DNA from: Pseudodesulfovibrio pelocollis
GTDB lineage: Bacteria > Desulfobacterota > Desulfovibrionia > Desulfovibrionales > Desulfovibrionaceae
Direction: 5' to 3'
Assembly (NCBI RefSeq): GCF_030282845.1
Contig: NZ_JASTWE010000005.1
Location: forward strand, 43,725-107,724
DNA: 64,000 nucleotides
Shown: positions 8,426 to 16,746 of the stretch, piece after piece
Layout: the number at the start of each line of letters is the position of its first letter
How positions within the stretch are numbered: the first letter of the stretch is position 1
Position numbers and translations under genes: made by a program
The notes under the pieces: model-generated
Told to the model about the DNA's origin: nothing
Database searches by the model: none
What the model saw: the letters and a program-made list of their open reading frames with translations, nothing else

Positions 8426-9598
8426 CTACCTGTCGAGTTCGGGGATAATCAGGTCGAGGCTTCCGAGAATGGCCACTGCGTCGGCCAGGATGGTGCCCGT
8501 GGCCGCCTCGGCAAAGGCGTTCATGTTGGAGAAGCCCGGAGCGCGCAGCTTGACGCGGTACGGCGTCTTGGTCCCGTCCGAGGCGACATAGATGCCGATC
8601 TTGCCGCGCGCGCCCTCCACCGCGAAGTAGGCCTCGCCCACCGGGGGTTTCATGGCGGGCTTGGGGGCCTTGTCCACGATGTGCGAGCCCTCGGCCCCGG
8701 GCAGCTGCTCCAGGGCCTGCTCGATGATGCGCAGGCTCTGCTCCATCTCGGCGATGCGGACATGGTAGCGCCCGGCCGAGCAAGCCGAATCCTGGGTCGG
8801 GATCTCGAAGTCGAACCGGTCGTAGACCGAGTACGGCTCGCTGCGGCGCACGTCGTAGGCCACGCCCGCTCCGCGCAGAACCGGTCCGGTGCAGCCGTAG
8901 CGGCGGCACATGTCCTGGTCGATGATGCCGATGTCCTCGATGCGGCGGCGGAGAATGATGTTCTCCGTGACCAGATCGTGATACATGGGCAGGCGGTCGC
9001 GAAAGTGCGGGATGAATGCCTTGATCAGCTCGATGCATTTGTCGTCCATGTCCATCTGCACGCCGCCGACGCGGAAGTTGCTGTAGGTCAGCCTGGAGGC
9101 CGAGGGGCGCTGCAGGATGTCCAGGAGCATTTCGCGATCGTCAAAGGCGTACATGATGGGCGTGAAGGCACCCAGGTCGAGGATGTAGGCCCCCCACCAA
9201 AGCAGGTGGGAGGTGAGGCGGTTGAGCTCGGTCATGATGACCCGCAGATACTGCGCGCGCTCGGGCACCTCGATGCCCATGAGTTTTTCCACGGCGCCCA
9301 CGTAGGCCCAGTTCCAGGCCATGGCGTGGCCGTAGTCCACGCGGCCCATGTTGGGGATGAAGCCTCCCCAGGTTTGAACTTCGCCCATTTTTTCGTGCAT
9401 GCGGTGCAGGTAGCCCAATACGGGCTCGGCGCGGACGATGTATTCGCCGTCCACCTCGATCACGATCCGGAGCACTCCATGGGTGGAGGGATGCTGCGGA
9501 CCCATGTTGATGATCAGGGTTCCGTCCTGCTTTGCGGCCTCAAACTTCTGGGTGTAGAAATCACCCGTCATCTGGTCCATGTTTTGGTAAGCCGACAT
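8426..9598 (-). CDS. nuoD: NADH-quinone oxidoreductase subunit D
   Basis: 390-residue 49-kDa subunit, related to the large subunit of NiFe hydrogenases, forming the quinone site together with NuoB. Diagnostic segments are MGPQHPSTHGVLR near the start (quinone-site His), EKMGEVQTWGG and NWAYVGAVEKL. The hydrogenase metal cysteines are absent, as expected for NuoD. Separate from nuoC, unlike the E. coli fusion. Confidence 0.97.
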   Translation of the reverse strand: MSAYQNMDQMTGDFYTQKFEAAKQDGTLIINMGPQHPSTHGVLRIVIEVDGEYIVRAEPVLGYLHRMHEKMGEVQTWGGFIPNMGRVDYGHAMAWNWAYVGAVEKLMGIEVPERAQYLRVIMTELNRLTSHLLWWGAYILDLGAFTPIMYAFDDREMLLDILQRPSASRLTYSNFRVGGVQMDMDDKCIELIKAFIPHFRDRLPMYHDLVTENIILRRRIEDIGIIDQDMCRRYGCTGPVLRGAGVAYDVRRSEPYSVYDRFDFEIPTQDSACSAGRYHVRIAEMEQSLRIIEQALEQLPGAEGSHIVDKAPKPAMKPPVGEAYFAVEGARGKIGIYVASDGTKTPYRVKLRAPGFSNMNAFAEAATGTILADAVAILGSLDLIIPELDR

Positions 9599-9639
9599 AA
9601 ACTCTCAGTCCGGTTTATATACCGACCGGTTGCCCCGGC

Positions 9640-10167
9640 CTACGCGTCGGAGGCCTCCCCGGCCTCCGCTTCCGCAAACAACGCATCTATTTCCCCGGTG
9701 GAGGAAACGATCTCGCCAAGGCTCAAGACCTCCTTGATGGAAAGCCGGGCCTTGGCGGACTTGACCAGCGGATGCACATCAACGTCCTCGGCCGGCATAA
9801 GCAGCGGCACGAGGTTCGGATTGCCCTCGAAGATGACACCGTGGAAGTCGCGGGTTTCCCGCTCGTGCCACTCGGCCCCGTGAAAGACCGAGGCGATGGA
9901 CGGCACCACCGGATTGTCCCTGGAAACGAGGACGCGCAGCGTCACCCGCTCGTCGATGGTCCAGCGGTTGAAGTGATAGAGCACCAGAAATCCCTCGTTG
10001 AAATCCAGGGCAAGGATGTCTTCGAGGGAGTATTCGGCCTCCATGAGTTTGCGGGCCGTCTTGAGAATCTGCTTGGGGGCCAGGAACACGGACCAGACGT
10101 TGCCTGTCGTGCCCTTGTCCTGCCGGGCCACCAACTGGGTGGGTATGCCTGCGAGTGCCTGGAGCAT
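9640..10167 (-). CDS. nuoC: NADH-quinone oxidoreductase subunit C
   Basis: 175-residue 30-kDa subunit of the peripheral arm. The family motif is HGAEWHERETRDFHGV followed by GNPNLVPLLMP. I place the start at the ATG at 10165-10167, which has GGAGG seven bases upstream and lies two bases from the nuoB stop; the frame is open further upstream but that part overlaps nuoB. The C-terminus is an acidic, Ala/Glu-rich tail. Confidence 0.94.
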   Translation of the reverse strand: MLQALAGIPTQLVARQDKGTTGNVWSVFLAPKQILKTARKLMEAEYSLEDILALDFNEGFLVLYHFNRWTIDERVTLRVLVSRDNPVVPSIASVFHGAEWHERETRDFHGVIFEGNPNLVPLLMPAEDVDVHPLVKSAKARLSIKEVLSLGEIVSSTGEIDALFAEAEAGEASDA

Positions 10168-10169
10168 GA

Positions 10170-10715
10170 TCAGCCCTCCACCTTGGCGGCCACCGGCCAC
10201 CAGCGTTTGCCCGTGATCTGGCGCTGAAGCTGGAAGAAGCCCTCAAGCAGTCCCTCAGGCCTGGGCGGACAGCCCGGCACGTAGACATCCACGGGGATGA
10301 GCGTGTCCACGCCCTCGACGACGTTGTAGTTGTCCTTGATCTTGAACGGGCCGCCGGAGATGGCACAGTTGCCCATGGCGATGACCCACTTGGGACCGGG
10401 CATCTGCTCGTAGAGCCTGACCACGGCCGGGGCCATCTTCTTGGTCACTGTTCCGGCCACGATCATGACGTCTGCCTGACGCGGCGAGGGCCGGAAGACC
10501 TCGGCCCCGAACCGGGCCATGTCGAACCGGGCCATGCCGGTGGCCATCATCTCGATGGCGCAGCAGGCCAGGCCGAAGGTCATGGGCCACAGCGACATGG
10601 AGCGGCAGACATCCAGAATGTCCTGCGCCAGCTTCACGTTGACGATGGGCGGGTCCATGTGGTGACCGCCCGCCGTCAGGAACTCCTTGTGCCCTACCGA
10701 ATCCTGCGCGGCCAT
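10170..10715 (-). CDS. nuoB: NADH-quinone oxidoreductase subunit B
   Basis: 181-residue PSST-type subunit carrying cluster N2, the last iron-sulfur centre before quinone. All four ligands are visible: tandem Cys51-Cys52 ([11 protein letters not shown]), Cys117 (GNCAISGG) and Cys149 (VPGCPPRPE). The start at ATG 10715, preceded by AAAGGGGTG, gives normal length; the longer open frame reads back into nuoA. It overlaps nuoA by 22 bases. Confidence 0.96.
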   Translation of the reverse strand: MAAQDSVGHKEFLTAGGHHMDPPIVNVKLAQDILDVCRSMSLWPMTFGLACCAIEMMATGMARFDMARFGAEVFRPSPRQADVMIVAGTVTKKMAPAVVRLYEQMPGPKWVIAMGNCAISGGPFKIKDNYNVVEGVDTLIPVDVYVPGCPPRPEGLLEGFFQLQRQITGKRWWPVAAKVEG

Positions 10716-11071
10716 GTGAACACCCCTTTCGCCCAGAAGTAGACGATGGAAAGAATGAGGAAAAATAGGAAGATGAATACCTTCACGAAGGAGACCCAGC
10801 CCTCGGCGTCCGCATACGCCGTGGCCACCGGGAAGAGGTAAAGGACATCCACGTCGAAGGCGAGGAAGATGAGGGCGTAGACATAATACGACACCCCCCA
10901 CCTCGACCACGAACTCCCGTAGGGGACCATGCCGCACTCGTACGGCATGCCGGTGTCCCCGCCTTTTGCCCTCGGGGCGAGCAGGCCCGCAAGTATCAGC
11001 GGACCGCATGCGAACAACAACCCCGCAAGCAAGAACAACATGATGGAAAAATGCAGCCAGTCGAAAACCAT
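10694..11071 (-). CDS. nuoA: NADH-quinone oxidoreductase subunit A
   Basis: First gene of the operon, 125 residues, three helices. Family motifs are the loop [10 protein letters not shown] with its conserved Glu-Cys, and [13 protein letters not shown] chose ATG 11071, preceded by AAAGGA at 6-7 bases, over an in-frame GTG at 11086. Confidence 0.94.
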   Translation of the reverse strand: MVFDWLHFSIMLFLLAGLLFACGPLILAGLLAPRAKGGDTGMPYECGMVPYGSSWSRWGVSYYVYALIFLAFDVDVLYLFPVATAYADAEGWVSFVKVFIFLFFLILSIVYFWAKGVFTWPRRIR

Positions 11072-11427
11072 ACTCAGTCCTTTCACGGTAAATAGTGCAT
11101 GGAACCTCGGACCAATGCTTATCCGCCGAGGATACGGTTTCCCATGCCTAGAAAAAAGAGTTTCGTCAAGTAGCTCGCTCTTTTTTTCGCGAAGGTCCGA
11201 TCTTGTAAGTGGCTCATTTTTAACACTGTGAAAGGAGTCTCAAAAAAGTCATGAGCACGCGATGGGCCGGACGGAGACGGTATTCAAACATGATCAGTCG
11301 TCGAAATGAAAAAAATCTCCGGCGTGGCCACGGTCATTTCACTGCACGGGTGACCAGCGACCGCGGCGATCCAGCGGGCGCGGCGCTGCGAAAGAACACC
11401 CCATTCCCTTCTACCGGGGAATCGGCT
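11072..11427. other. Leader region of the nuo operon (no gene)
   Basis: About 355 bases without a convincing gene; the small open frames here lack ribosome sites and do not resemble proteins. The nuo promoter should be inside. On the minus strand a TTGACG (11164-11169) and a TTGAGA (around 11240) could be -35 boxes, but neither has a good -10 at the right distance, so I do not call a promoter. A six-base inverted repeat CCTCGG/CCGAGG (11105-11110 with 11126-11131) could form a hairpin in the 5' leader or bind a regulator. Confidence 0.35.
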
Positions 11428-12204
11428 TCAGGGCTGGTCCAGCCGGAGCTGGTCGAGGTAGGTGTTCAGGATGCGGTCGATGGTTCCGTCCAGGCGCATT
11501 GCAAGGATGGTCTTGTTGAACCGGGGTAGGATATCGGCGTGGGGCGAGTTCCGGCCGATGAGCAGATGGAAGGGCATGGACTCCAGGACCACCCCGGTCT
11601 GGACGATCTCCTGTGCCAGCCCCTGAGCCGTTATGTCCGGCCACGCGCCGCCGGGCCACTCGATGACGATATCGGCCCGGCCCTGGGCCAGCATGAGCCA
11701 GACGTTGGCCAGGTAGGGCACCTCGTAGGTCTTGATGCCCCGGCTGCGAATGTTCTCCTCGTTCCAGCCGTTGCCCACATAGGTGACCACCGAAAATCCG
11801 GCGGCCTGGATGTCGTCGATGGAGGCAAGGGACTCCACCTCGGCCCGCCTCGGATGATCGGTCCGGGTGAAGACCACCAACTCCTTGAGATGAAAGGGGT
11901 CGGCGTGGGTCCCGGAGTATTCCAGACGCACGGCGGTGGGCACGGTGATCATGGCGTCCGCCTCGCCGGAGCGCACGTTCTCCTGGCAGCGCCCCCAGGG
12001 AAAGGCGTGCCATGTGGCCCGCATGCCCATGCGCGCCAGCGCCTCGGTGACGATGTCGTGGAAGAAGCCGGTCATCTCCCCCGCCTCGTCGCGGGTGAAG
12101 AAGGGCCAGAAGTCGGGATAGTCGATGCGCAACGGAGCCTGCGCCGCAGACGGTGCGGGAAGCAATACGGCCAGGCACAGCACGGTGGCGAGCCGCACAA
12201 ACAT
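11428..12204 (-). CDS. Periplasmic solute-binding protein, SBP_bac_3 type
   Basis: 258-residue amino-acid-type substrate-binding protein, probably periplasmic. A signal peptide (FVRLATVLCLAVLLPAPSAAQA) is followed by a bilobed binding-protein pattern: MTGFFHDIVTEALARMG, GEADAMITVP and a late SMPFHLLIGRNSP segment. It stands alone without permease or ATPase genes, so it may serve as a ligand sensor or join a distant transporter. The frame is open to an ATG at 12240, but a promoter ends at 12246 and the signal peptide is normal only from the ATG at 12204, so I prefer 12204; neither start has a clear ribosome site. Confidence 0.8.
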   Translation of the reverse strand: MFVRLATVLCLAVLLPAPSAAQAPLRIDYPDFWPFFTRDEAGEMTGFFHDIVTEALARMGMRATWHAFPWGRCQENVRSGEADAMITVPTAVRLEYSGTHADPFHLKELVVFTRTDHPRRAEVESLASIDDIQAAGFSVVTYVGNGWNEENIRSRGIKTYEVPYLANVWLMLAQGRADIVIEWPGGAWPDITAQGLAQEIVQTGVVLESMPFHLLIGRNSPHADILPRFNKTILAMRLDGTIDRILNTYLDQLRLDQP

Positions 12205-12245
12205 GAACCGAAGGAAGTTCGGCGACCAAAAAAGCACCATACCTT

Positions 12246-12273
12246 GTCATAGCACAAGGCGGACTTCGGTCAA
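12246..12273 (-). promoter_or_regulatory. Candidate sigma-70 promoter of the solute-binding protein
   Basis: TTGACC (12268-12273), 16-base spacer, TATGAC (12246-12251) on the minus strand. Transcription would begin near 12239, placing an upstream ATG at 12240 at the very start and favouring the ATG at 12204. Confidence 0.5.
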
Positions 12274-12307
12274 CCCGTTTTCACCGTGTTCGATGATTCG
12301 GAAGGGG

Positions 12308-13636
12308 CTACCTGGGGACCCCGCACTCGCGGAAGGTGCCGTACTTCGGCCCCATGCGCCGCTTGGCCCCGTACATGGCCGAATCGGCCCGGCTGATGAG
12401 CGAAACCCCGTCCTTGCCATCCTCGGGGAAGAAACTGATGCCCACCGTGGCCCCCACCCGGATGGACTCGCCCGTGACCACATAGGGGGTGTTCATCACC
12501 TCAAGCAGACTGCGGGCCACGGTCAGCGCCCCCTCCTGGTCGTCGAGGCATTCCAGGAGCACGCCGAACTCGTCGCCGCCGAGGCGGGCCAGGGTGTCGG
12601 CCTCGCGGATGCGGTTTTTGAGCCGCCCGGCCACCATGCGCAGCAGTTCGTCGCCCGCCTGATGACCATAGGTGTCGTTGACCCGCTTGAAATCGTCAAG
12701 ATCGATGAACAGGACCGCCACCAGCGACTCGGCCCGCTTGGCCGTCACCAGCGCGTGTTCGATCCGGTCGAAGAACAGGTGGCGGTTGTAGACGCCTGTC
12801 AGACTGTCCACCGAGGCCAGATGCTTCAGCTCCAGTTCGGTCTGCTTGCGGCCAGTGATGTCTTCAAGCACGCCCTCCACCATCTCGCTGCCGTCGTCGA
12901 GCACCACCAGCCGGGCGCTCTCCGAGCACCAGAAGGGGTCGCCATCCAGGCGGCGGCCGCGAAACTCGAAATTCGAGACATACCCGTCACGCCGCAGCAG
13001 GCCCATGTAGCGCGCCAAATCGCCCGACTCGGCCATGAGCCGCTGGCGCAGCCCGGCGACCCCGATCATCCCGGCCGGGCTCTCGTAGCCGAAAATCCTG
13101 GCCATGGCCGGATTGACCTCACAGAACTCCCCGTTCGGCGAGCACTGGAATATCCCCTCCACGGCGCGCTCGAAGATGGCGCGGTACTTGGCCTCGGCCT
13201 GACGCAGCGCGGCCTCGGCCCTGAGCCGGGTTTCGATCTCGCGCTCCAGCCTGAGCTTTTGGCGGTTCATTTCGAGGAATACCTGCACCTTGCTGGTCAG
13301 GGTCTGCACGTTGACCGGGCGGAATAGGTAGTCCACGGCCCCGGTCTCGTAGCCCAGGCGGACGTTGTCCTCGTCCTGATAGATGGCGGTGATGAAGATG
13401 ATGGGCACATGGCGCCCCCGGGGCAGCTCCTTGATGCGCATGGCCGCCTCGTAGCCGTTCATGCCCGGCATCTGGATGTCGAGCAGGATCAGGGCGAAAT
13501 CGTCGTCCGCCACCAGGGCCACGGCCTCGATGCCGGTGGTCGCCTGGATCACCACGCAGCCTGTGGGCCGCAGGACATGATCGAGCAGGACCAGGTTGGT
13601 CGGCGAATCGTCTACGATGAGAACCTTCTGTTGCAT
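12308..13636 (-). CDS. Response regulator with PAS and diguanylate cyclase domains
   Basis: 442 residues: receiver (about 4-120), coiled linker (125-155), PAS (about 158-275) and GGDEF (about 280-440). The receiver has Asp53 as phosphoacceptor and an acidic pair at 9-10, but the invariant Lys of the KP motif is Arg (YLFRPVN). The catalytic motif LGGDEFG is intact and is preceded by an RxxD inhibitory site (READ), five residues upstream, so it should make c-di-GMP and be subject to product inhibition. No EAL domain. The comB stop lies 6 bases before the ATG used here; a GTG overlapping that stop (GTGA) is the alternative start at 13645. Confidence 0.9.
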   Translation of the reverse strand: MQQKVLIVDDSPTNLVLLDHVLRPTGCVVIQATTGIEAVALVADDDFALILLDIQMPGMNGYEAAMRIKELPRGRHVPIIFITAIYQDEDNVRLGYETGAVDYLFRPVNVQTLTSKVQVFLEMNRQKLRLEREIETRLRAEAALRQAEAKYRAIFERAVEGIFQCSPNGEFCEVNPAMARIFGYESPAGMIGVAGLRQRLMAESGDLARYMGLLRRDGYVSNFEFRGRRLDGDPFWCSESARLVVLDDGSEMVEGVLEDITGRKQTELELKHLASVDSLTGVYNRHLFFDRIEHALVTAKRAESLVAVLFIDLDDFKRVNDTYGHQAGDELLRMVAGRLKNRIREADTLARLGGDEFGVLLECLDDQEGALTVARSLLEVMNTPYVVTGESIRVGATVGISFFPEDGKDGVSLISRADSAMYGAKRRMGPKYGTFRECGVPR

Positions 13637-13641
13637 GGCGT

Positions 13642-14361
13642 TCACCCCTGCGGGGCCTGTCCTGCCGCAGGCTCCACCACCACCCGTTCGAGTTTGACCA
13701 CCCCGTCCGGGCCGGGCGCGGCCCTGAGCACGAAATCGAACCGGTCAAGAGCCATGCACAGCTCGAAATCACGCTCCGGGGCGTAGGTCTTCCCCGGATC
13801 GAAGAACTTCTGCGCGCTGTCCACCTGGGCCAGGAAGGTCTTGAGGGTCTCGAAGCTGTTGGGATAGTCCTCCAGGGCGTTCTTGAGATACATGGCGCAC
13901 ATCATGTCCTCCTGGGCGCGCATGACACCCCCGGTGCCCATGGCCACCAGGGTCACCAGTTCGGGATCTCTGGCACGCAGGTACTCCACCACGGCCCCCG
14001 CATTGACAAAGGCCCCGGTGATCACCTCGTCGGCCCCGGCGCAGGCCAGCAGCCCCTGGGTGCCCGCGCTGGTGGTGTGGACCAGCGTCCTTCCGGCAAA
14101 ATCCACCCCCTCGATCTCGGTGGGCGAGTTGCCGTAGTCGAACCCCTCGATCATGATGCAGTTGCGCTCGCCCATGAGGATGCCGCCGCGCTCTGCGGCC
14201 AGCTTTCGGGCCACCTCCACATCGGCCGTGGCGTAGTATTCCCCGGCCCCGTTCTCCACAGCATGGCAGGCCACCGAGAAGGCGCGAAAGACGTCGATGA
14301 CCACGGCCACGCCTGCGGCCCGCCGCGCTCCTTCGATGCATTCAACAATGTTTACAATCAT
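13642..14361 (-). CDS. comB: 2-phosphosulfolactate phosphatase family protein (ComB)
   Basis: 239 residues of the ComB family, the Mg-dependent phosphatase of coenzyme M and sulfolactate metabolism, which converts 2-phosphosulfolactate to sulfolactate. Family segments are VVIDVFRAFSVACHAVENGA, GERNCIMIEGFDYGNSP and LVHTTSAGTQG. No comA or comC is visible in the window, so the substrate here is not certain. It is transcribed with, and probably translationally coupled to, the downstream diguanylate cyclase. Confidence 0.85.
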   Translation of the reverse strand: MIVNIVECIEGARRAAGVAVVIDVFRAFSVACHAVENGAGEYYATADVEVARKLAAERGGILMGERNCIMIEGFDYGNSPTEIEGVDFAGRTLVHTTSAGTQGLLACAGADEVITGAFVNAGAVVEYLRARDPELVTLVAMGTGGVMRAQEDMMCAMYLKNALEDYPNSFETLKTFLAQVDSAQKFFDPGKTYAPERDFELCMALDRFDFVLRAAPGPDGVVKLERVVVEPAAGQAPQG

Positions 14362-14375
14362 TTACACACTTCCAA

Positions 14376-14405
14376 AACATAGAGTTTTACGTATTTGAAT
14401 GTCAT
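14376..14405 (-). promoter_or_regulatory. Candidate promoter of comB
   Basis: ATGACA (14400-14405), 18-base spacer, TATGTT (14376-14381) on the minus strand, giving a short leader before the comB ATG at 14361. The rest of the divergent gap up to 14550 is AT-richer than the genes around it. It also holds a TTGACA at 14525-14530 facing the UDP-xylose synthase gene, but without a good -10. Confidence 0.42.
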
Positions 14406-14550
14406 GCCACCCCGGGCACGTCAACCTTTTACACAGTTTTCTTTTCAACATCGGCGGCAAGAATATGTAAAATCGCCCGAAACCGCCCGAAACGGCTCAT
14501 ATCAACCATATTCCGCCCGCCGTATTGACAAAGCCGGACTATTTTGAAAG

Positions 14551-15510
14551 ATGATCGCGATGAAGAAAAAACGTGTTCTTGTCACCGGCGGCTCGGGTTT
14601 CCTCGGATCACACCTCTGCGAACGGCTGCTGGAGGAGGGGCACGAAGTGCTCTGCGTGGACAATTTCTATACCGGGCGCAAAGAAAGCATCCTGCACCTG
14701 ATGGACAACCCCTTCTTCGAGGTCATCCGGCACGACGTGACCTTTCCCCTCTATGTCGAGGCGGACGAAATATACAATCTGGCCTGCCCGGCCTCGCCCA
14801 TCCACTACCAGTTCGACCCGGTGCAGACCACCAAGACCTCGGTGCACGGGGCCATCAACATGCTCGGCCTGGCCAAGCGCATCAAGGCCAAGATTTTCCA
14901 GGCGTCCACCAGCGAGGTCTACGGCGACCCGGCCGTGCATCCCCAGACCGAGGACTACTGGGGCAACGTCAACCCCATCGGCATCCGCGCCTGCTACGAC
15001 GAGGGCAAGCGGTGCGCCGAAACCTTGTTCTTCGACTACAACCGCCAGCACGGCCTGCGCATCAAGGTGGGCCGCATCTTCAACACCTACGGCCCGCGCA
15101 TGGCCATGGACGACGGCCGCGTGGTCTCAAACTTCGTGGTCCAGGCGCTACGCGGCGACGACATCACCGTCTACGGCGAGGGCCAGCAGACCCGCAGCTT
15201 CTGCTATGTGGACGATCTGGTGGAGGGCATCTTCCGCCTGATGGAGCGAACCCCGGACGATTTCACCGGTCCGGTGAACCTGGGCAACCCCGTGGAGTTC
15301 ACCATCCTGGAGCTGGCCCGGGAGGTCATCGACCTGACCGGCTCGGCCTCGCGCATCGTGTTCAAGCCCCTGCCCTCTGACGACCCCATGCAGCGCAAGC
15401 CGGACATCGCCCTGGCCAAAAAGGCCATGGGCTGGGAACCCCGCACCCCCCTGCGCGAGGGGCTGGTCAAAACCGTGGAATACTTCAGCCGCGTTCTGGA
15501 AACAGCATAA
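14551..15510 (+). CDS. UDP-glucuronate decarboxylase (UDP-xylose synthase)
   Basis: 319-residue short-chain dehydrogenase/epimerase-family enzyme that oxidises and decarboxylates UDP-glucuronate to UDP-xylose. Rossmann motif [10 protein letters not shown] at about 10-19; [10 protein letters not shown] and [20 protein letters not shown] are typical of the UXS group; the catalytic pair is in STSEVYGDP and YDEGKR (YxxxK). Two starts are possible, ATG 14551 and ATG 14560; neither has a strong ribosome site. Likely feeds the neighbouring glycosyltransferases; GalU at 32.7 kb supplies UDP-glucose upstream of this step. Confidence 0.92.
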   Translation: MIAMKKKRVLVTGGSGFLGSHLCERLLEEGHEVLCVDNFYTGRKESILHLMDNPFFEVIRHDVTFPLYVEADEIYNLACPASPIHYQFDPVQTTKTSVHGAINMLGLAKRIKAKIFQASTSEVYGDPAVHPQTEDYWGNVNPIGIRACYDEGKRCAETLFFDYNRQHGLRIKVGRIFNTYGPRMAMDDGRVVSNFVVQALRGDDITVYGEGQQTRSFCYVDDLVEGIFRLMERTPDDFTGPVNLGNPVEFTILELAREVIDLTGSASRIVFKPLPSDDPMQRKPDIALAKKAMGWEPRTPLREGLVKTVEYFSRVLETA

Positions 15511-15518
15511 ACAAAGAA

Positions 15519-15536
15519 AGCCGGGGCGACCCGGCT
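15519..15536 (-). terminator. Hairpin terminator, left arm of a nested inverted repeat
   Basis: Seven-base stem AGCCGGG/CCCGGCT with a four-base loop. Read on the minus strand it is followed by TTCTTTG and so can end the glycosyltransferase transcript coming from the right. Confidence 0.6.
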
Positions 15537-15562
15537 CAGAGTATTTACAAAGTCCGCTCTGG

Positions 15563-15686
15563 CAGGCTGTTGAGAAAGGTTCGAGTGCTAGGCGCGAAAA
15601 AAAGGCAAGGCCGACGAGTATTTGCAATACGCGAGGGTTTGCCTTTTTTGAAGCAACGACGCAATCGGGCCTTTATCAACAGCCTG
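15563..15686. repeat. Palindromic MITE/REP-like element (about 124 bp)
   Basis: Starts with CAGGCTGTTGA (15563-15573) and ends with its exact complement TCAACAGCCTG (15676-15686). Inside, AAAAAAAGGCAA and TTGCCTTTTTT pair again, and the tip GTATT/AATAC forms the apex, so nearly the whole unit can fold into one long hairpin. No open frame. It has the look of a mobile or REP-type palindrome I associate with deltaproteobacterial genomes; I saw no second copy in this window. Confidence 0.6.
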
Positions 15687-15709
15687 AGCCGGGTCGCCCC
15701 GGCTTTTTT
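15687..15709 (+). terminator. Intrinsic terminator after the UDP-xylose synthase gene
   Basis: AGCCGGG/CCCGGCT stem with a TCGC loop followed by six T. It is the exact inverted copy of the hairpin at 15519-15536, and together with three flanking bases the two form a 21-base perfect inverted repeat enclosing the palindromic element. Confidence 0.7.
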
Positions 15710-15734
15710 CATCAGCGTATTCCGAACCACCGGC

Positions 15735-16742
15735 CTAGCGCAGACTCTCCAGCGCATCCCAGAGCTGGGCCGAGACCGTGTCCAGGCCGAACTTGCCCAC
15801 CACCTTGTGCCGGGCCGCCTCGGCCATGCCGCGCCGCAGGTCCGCGTCCTCGGCCAGCCGGATGACATGACGGGTCCAGTCGGCGGCGTCGCGGGCCAGG
15901 AAGCCGTCGATGCCGTGGTCAACCACCTCGGCAGCCCCGCCCTTGTCAGAGGCGACCACCACCGCACCGCAGGCCATGTAGCGCAGCGTGTCCAGCCCGC
16001 TCCCGGCCCGCGAATACTCGTCGTCGGGATACGGGGCCAGGCCGATGTCCATGTCCTGAAGGGCCGCCACCTCGCGCCCGGGCTCGGGCCGCGACCAGAA
16101 GACGAAGTCCTTTCCCGGCCCGTCGTAGGGTTCGTCCGAGACGATGAAAAACTGGATTGCCCCGCCCTGCCCGGTCAGGCCGCCCACAATGTCAGCCAGG
16201 CATTGCCTGTCGCCGCCGGTGACCATCCAGCCCACGCGGACCGGGCCACAGCCGGGATTTCCGCCATTCGCCGCCGTGCCAGGGACATAGATACCGGTAT
16301 CAAGAGGGGTCGGAAGGATGCGCACCCGCTCCTGGAACGGGGCCACCGCCTTGGCCTGGACCATGTTCTCCACCAAACACAGGTCCGTCCCGGTACACAT
16401 GCGCTCGAAACAGCGGGCCGCCCGCAAGGCGCGGCGCCGCCCCAGCATGCCCTCCATCCGCCGCTGCGGCAGGGTCCAGGCCGCGTCCGCCACATCGTAG
16501 ACGATTTTCGGCGCGAGCCGACGCAGAGTGCGCAGCTCATACTCGCTGAGCAGCTCGCCATGGATCACCATCACGTCCGCCTTGCCCAGCCGACTGAAAA
16601 AGGCGTAGCGCGCCAGGGGCGAGGCGGGCACGGTCAGCGCCGAAACATCCCGGCCAGAGGCCCGGCCCGCCGCCACATGGGCATCGACCCGAAAGGCGGC
16701 ATAGGTCCGCGCCCCGCTCGGGACGAGAAAGACTGTCTTCAT
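15735..16742 (-). CDS. Glycosyltransferase family protein (GT-B fold)
   Basis: 335 residues. The C-terminal half has the GT-B donor-binding pattern: IGLAPYPDDEYSRAGSGLDTLRYMACG, then VVASDKGGAAEVVDHGIDGFL, as in group 1 (GT4-like) transferases. The N-terminal half is less conserved. I chose ATG 16742; the frame also allows a TTG at 16757 that overlaps the upstream gene's end. It follows the next glycosyltransferase by four bases and probably works on the same surface polysaccharide. Confidence 0.8.
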   Translation of the reverse strand: MKTVFLVPSGARTYAAFRVDAHVAAGRASGRDVSALTVPASPLARYAFFSRLGKADVMVIHGELLSEYELRTLRRLAPKIVYDVADAAWTLPQRRMEGMLGRRRALRAARCFERMCTGTDLCLVENMVQAKAVAPFQERVRILPTPLDTGIYVPGTAANGGNPGCGPVRVGWMVTGGDRQCLADIVGGLTGQGGAIQFFIVSDEPYDGPGKDFVFWSRPEPGREVAALQDMDIGLAPYPDDEYSRAGSGLDTLRYMACGAVVVASDKGGAAEVVDHGIDGFLARDAADWTRHVIRLAEDADLRRGMAEAARHKVVGKFGLDTVSAQLWDALESLR

Positions 16743-16746
16743 ATAC

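Noticed and set aside
11164..11169. TTGACG as -35 of the nuo promoter
   Set aside because: At spacer 16-18 the -10 would be GCATGG, CATGGG or similar, which is unconvincing.
11251..11529. Plus-strand open frame in the nuo leader
   Set aside because: Basic, low-complexity translation without a domain; its end runs antisense through the solute-binding protein gene.
15601..15660. CRISPR-like or tandem repeat at the palindromic element
   Set aside because: There is a single palindrome with no regularly spaced direct repeats; no CRISPR array was seen anywhere in the window.
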